A DNA stretch of 64,000 bases from Halostreptopolyspora alba (GTDB taxonomy: Bacteria; Actinomycetota; Actinomycetes; Streptosporangiales; Streptosporangiaceae): the NCBI GenBank assembly GCA_003725585.1, contig RJMB01000016.1, positions 1-64,000 on the forward strand, written 5' to 3'. This document shows positions 61,337 to 64,000 of the stretch, piece after piece. The notes under the pieces are model-generated. The model was not told the origin of the DNA. It worked only from the letters and a program-made list of their open reading frames with translations, and did not search any database. Position numbers and translations under genes: made by a program. The stretch's first letter is position 1, and every line of letters starts with the position of its first letter.

Positions 61337-62803
61337 GTGACCAACGACCACACCAGGTCAATGAGCGTCGTCGCTCTACTCGCCAACATCCCCACCACGG
61401 GGCATCTCGGTGAGACGCAGGCACAGCGTTTCACTCTGGACGGCGAGGACCTCGATACTCAGTCGACCCATTTCCTCGACTACGCCCGTCACTACGTCGG
61501 GTACGGCAGGAAGGTCGTGGCGTTGTACCCCAAATGGCAGAGCGGACGCGCCGAACGCGCGATCAGGTTCGCGCGCGGGGCGCTTCGAACGGACCATATC
61601 GCGAGTGTCGATGTCGACATCTCACCACTGGCACTCTCGCTCATGGCCGACCAGCTCGCGTACATGGCTCCGTACCTTCCCTCGGGGCTGATCGTCGCGC
61701 TGGCGGACGAGATGCCCCAGCACGTGCTTGCCGGCGCCTGGCTCACGAGCGTAAGCAACCTGGCGAACATTCCCACATCGGTGAGGCAACACGCCGGGTC
61801 GTACTCACCCCGGGTCAAATTCCTCGCCTTCAACGCGCCGGTGAAACGTGTCGGGCGGGTGAGAAAAGACGACCCAAGGCCCAATATCCCCTTCCGTCCA
61901 ACGCCACCAGCGCAGGTTCTGGTCGCCCCCAGCGAGGGTTACGACACCACGACGTTCGACAATCAGTTTCTTCCGGTACTGAACTCGGCGTCCACTCGGA
62001 CACTCGCTCAACAACCCCTGGGAACCGACTACTGGGGCACGAGGAAATACGTCGAGTTCGTCGCGTTCAGTGCCCACCAGAGCGCGCTGACCGAGCCGGT
62101 ACACGCCATCCGCCCCACCACCTGCGCGTGGTGCGGGGAACCCGTCGTCCGGCTGCGCTGCCCCTTCTGTGGGACACTCAACCAGCCTCCCGCCGGACGC
62201 CCCCCGATCTACTCGAAGGCCGCGGAGGTCCCCGCCCCGGTCAACACCCATCCGCAGAGCCGGAATCGCGGTCCCGCGAAGGCGGCTTTGGATCGCTTCG
62301 CCCAGCAACGGGGAACCCAGGGTCAAAGCGGGGCGCCGCATGGGCCGGAATCGGGACCGCAGGGACCGGCCCACCACGAGCCCACGCGGGGAGGTACTCC
62401 CCCCGGCCCGTATCCGGACCAGCAGCGCTCCCCCCCGACTCCACCCGTTTCCGGCCCGGCTCCCCCAACCGGTCCGAACCAGACGCCGGGAACGGAGCAT
62501 CCAACGCGACAGGACTCCCACCACGGTCCACCTCCCGAACACCAGGCACCGCGGCAGAGTATGGACACCCGATCCCCCACTCCCCCGAATCCGAACCATC
62601 TGAGATCACCGGCGCCCATGGGAACCACACCTACCGGTCCGGCCGTCACCGGTCCCCCTCAGCGTTCCGGGACAGCCCCGGAACACTCCTCGAACGACTC
62701 GATCGTCGCTGGCCACAGTGAGCCCCACGATGCTCCCGAACACCGCTCTCCGAACTCAGCGGAGGCTGGTGCCCACGGGGTTTCTCCACCACCGGCTCAG
62801 TGA
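61337..62803 (+). CDS. Tad-locus-associated protein with a zinc ribbon, family unknown
   Basis: A 488-residue soluble protein. The N-domain (~1-250; VVALLANIPTTGHLGETQAQ, AERAIRFARGALRTDHIASV, FLAFNAPVKRVGRVRKDDP) matches no family I know. A zinc-ribbon-like CAWCGEP-x5-CPFCG (C263 onwards) is followed by a ~200-residue Pro/Gln/His-rich disordered tail. The GTG start at 61337 has AGGAG 8 bases upstream; GTG at 61232 is in frame but lacks this. It is followed by CpaB-like and CpaE/TadZ-like genes, so it may be the first gene of the Tad operon, though its role is unknown. Confidence 0.7.
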   Translation: MTNDHTRSMSVVALLANIPTTGHLGETQAQRFTLDGEDLDTQSTHFLDYARHYVGYGRKVVALYPKWQSGRAERAIRFARGALRTDHIASVDVDISPLALSLMADQLAYMAPYLPSGLIVALADEMPQHVLAGAWLTSVSNLANIPTSVRQHAGSYSPRVKFLAFNAPVKRVGRVRKDDPRPNIPFRPTPPAQVLVAPSEGYDTTTFDNQFLPVLNSASTRTLAQQPLGTDYWGTRKYVEFVAFSAHQSALTEPVHAIRPTTCAWCGEPVVRLRCPFCGTLNQPPAGRPPIYSKAAEVPAPVNTHPQSRNRGPAKAALDRFAQQRGTQGQSGAPHGPESGPQGPAHHEPTRGGTPPGPYPDQQRSPPTPPVSGPAPPTGPNQTPGTEHPTRQDSHHGPPPEHQAPRQSMDTRSPTPPNPNHLRSPAPMGTTPTGPAVTGPPQRSGTAPEHSSNDSIVAGHSEPHDAPEHRSPNSAEAGAHGVSPPPAQ

Positions 62804-62848
62804 ACCGAACCGCCCCCGACCCCCCTACACGGTAAGAAACGGAGCCTC

Positions 62849-63613
62849 ATGAACCCCCGTCAGCGGCGCGGTGTTCTGCTGATGATCATCGCTCTGATCG
62901 GCGCAATCGCGGTCTTCTTCACGGTCTTCTCCTACGTCAACAACCTGCGGAGCGAGATCGGAACCACGCGCACGGCCCTTCGGCTGACCGAGGATGTCCC
63001 CGCGTACCAGCCGATCACCGAGGACATGTACGAGGCGTACGAGGTTCCCACCAAGTTCTTCGACGAGGAGGTGTTCATCGACGTCGACGAGGAACTCAGC
63101 GAGGTCATCGAGGACCCGGGCCGCCAGCCCGTCTCCGCGGCGAACCTCGAGGCGGGCACGCTCCTCCAACAGAGCATGGTGATCGCCGCTCCCGAACTCG
63201 AGTCGGGCGAACGTGAGATCGCCATCATGGTCGACGCCGAGACCGGTGTCGCCGGCAAGGTGGATGTTCAGTCACGAGTCGACGTCTACGCGGCGTTCCA
63301 GCCGGGCGACGAGGTGCAAGAGGCGTGCGCCTACCGCGTGCTGACCAACATGGAGGTCCTCGAGGTCGGCGAGGTCTCCTCGGAGATCGATGAGACCACC
63401 GGTGGCACCAACCCGGTCGTTCCGGTCACCTTCCGGTTGACGCCCGAGGAGACCCTCAACCTCACCTACGCCGAAGCGTTCGCCAGCAAACTACGGCTTT
63501 CGCTGGTCAGTCCGGAGGGGTCCGGCGACCCGGGCAACCTGGACTACTGCACCTCTGACCAGATCGAGGCTGTCGACGATGAGTCCGGCAACGGCGGGAA
63601 CGACAACTCATGA
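62849..63613 (+). CDS. CpaB/RcpC-like Flp-pilus assembly protein
   Basis: A 254-residue exported membrane protein. One N-terminal membrane helix (VLLMIIALIGAIAVFFTVFSYV, about 9-30) is followed by a SAF-like domain with VPAYQPITEDMYEAYEVP and PVSAANLEAGTLLQ, and a second part with REIAIMVDAETGVAGKVDVQ and VPVTFRLTPEETLNLTYAEAFASKLRLSLV. The order matches CpaB/RcpC proteins of Tad secretion. The ATG follows AAGAAACGGAGCC. Its stop overlaps the next start by ATGA. Confidence 0.88.
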   Translation: MNPRQRRGVLLMIIALIGAIAVFFTVFSYVNNLRSEIGTTRTALRLTEDVPAYQPITEDMYEAYEVPTKFFDEEVFIDVDEELSEVIEDPGRQPVSAANLEAGTLLQQSMVIAAPELESGEREIAIMVDAETGVAGKVDVQSRVDVYAAFQPGDEVQEACAYRVLTNMEVLEVGEVSSEIDETTGGTNPVVPVTFRLTPEETLNLTYAEAFASKLRLSLVSPEGSGDPGNLDYCTSDQIEAVDDESGNGGNDNS

Positions 63614-64000
63614 GTAACTACCAGGTCATGCTGGGGGTGCCCTCCGCTGAGCTGGAGGACGCACTAACGGCGCGCTTCGAGGAGCTCACCGACGCCGATC
63701 TCGTCAGTACCCACTGGTCGTCTCGCGAGGTCAGTGAGACCGTCGGAAAGATTCAGGGACTCGACGTCGTCCTGATCCACGAGAGTCTGGGGCCACTGCC
63801 CGTCCTGGACCTCATCCGTGACATATCGGGAAACCACCCACAGCTCGCGGTGATCCTCGTCGTGGACGAGGTCGAGTCCGACACGTTCACGAACGCGATG
63901 GAGGCCGGCGCGCGCAGCGTCCTCCCGGCCAACGCCACGATCGAACAGATCAGTGCCAGGGTCAGCACGGCCGCCGAGTGGTCACGGACCCTCCGCCGCC
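63610..64000 (+). CDS. CpaE/TadZ-like ATPase, N-terminal part, cut by window end
   Basis: The first 130 codons of a gene whose ATG overlaps the CpaB-like stop (ATGA), so they are coupled. The visible part is a receiver-like domain: NYQVMLGVPSAELEDALTAR, LDVVLIHESLGPLPVLDLI, AVILVVDEVESDTFTNAMEAGARSVLP. TadZ/CpaE proteins have such an atypical receiver domain before a MinD-like ATPase that localises the Tad machinery; the ATPase part is beyond the window. Confidence 0.75.
   Translation, partial: MSNYQVMLGVPSAELEDALTARFEELTDADLVSTHWSSREVSETVGKIQGLDVVLIHESLGPLPVLDLIRDISGNHPQLAVILVVDEVESDTFTNAMEAGARSVLPANATIEQISARVSTAAEWSRTLRR

Overview
The window is high-GC DNA (G/C at most third codon positions) with GTG/TTG starts, GGAGG-type ribosome binding sites and actinobacterial gene families: DUF2510, DUF6457, twin Lrp modules, an SSI-type inhibitor, substrate-binding/VWA proteins, a Tad locus and STAND/NACHT ATPases. 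It looks like a chromosomal segment of a filamentous actinomycete, probably Nocardiopsaceae. The family assignment is inference from gene style, not a database match.

0-25 kb is mostly core metabolism: a DUF418 membrane protein, acetoacetyl-CoA ligase, a MocR regulator divergent from a DUF3291 gene, a biotin locus (bioF divergent from bioA-bioD), a secreted SGNH esterase, ornithine aminotransferase, a FadD19-like acyl-CoA ligase, a DUF368 (PopT-like) lipid-carrier translocase, thiD behind a TPP riboswitch, an alanine/glycine:cation symporter, an MgtA-like mannosyltransferase, an aminotransferase/LysR divergent pair and a double-module Lrp regulator.

25-38.4 kb is the accessory part. Two tandem asparagine-synthetase-like proteins without the glutaminase cysteine precede a GT-B/glycerophosphotransferase-like gene. 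That gene is interrupted by thirteen copies of the heptamer GGAAACC. Thirteen units put its two halves one frame out of register, whereas 12 or 15 would fuse them into one protein of about 600 residues, so it looks like a phase-variable or slippage-inactivated gene. Beside it lie a STAND ATPase with TPRs and an amyloid-signalling-like N-terminal motif, a secreted glycerophosphodiesterase, a secreted unknown protein and a membrane NACHT ATPase.

38.4-46.6 kb holds a homogentisate catabolic operon (MBL hydrolase, FAD hydroxylase, hmgA, fahA) divergent from a gamma-glutamyltransferase-family gene and an IclR regulator that is a candidate controller. 47-57 kb encodes an NlpC/P60 cell-wall hydrolase, a PolA-like polymerase, a D-2-hydroxyacid dehydrogenase, a SpoU methyltransferase, an SSI-like inhibitor and two paralogous substrate-binding/VWA surface proteins sharing an upstream inverted repeat. 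57-64 kb holds an amidase-like protein, a DUF2510 protein, oligoribonuclease, tRNA-His and the start of a Tad (Flp pilus) locus cut by the window end.
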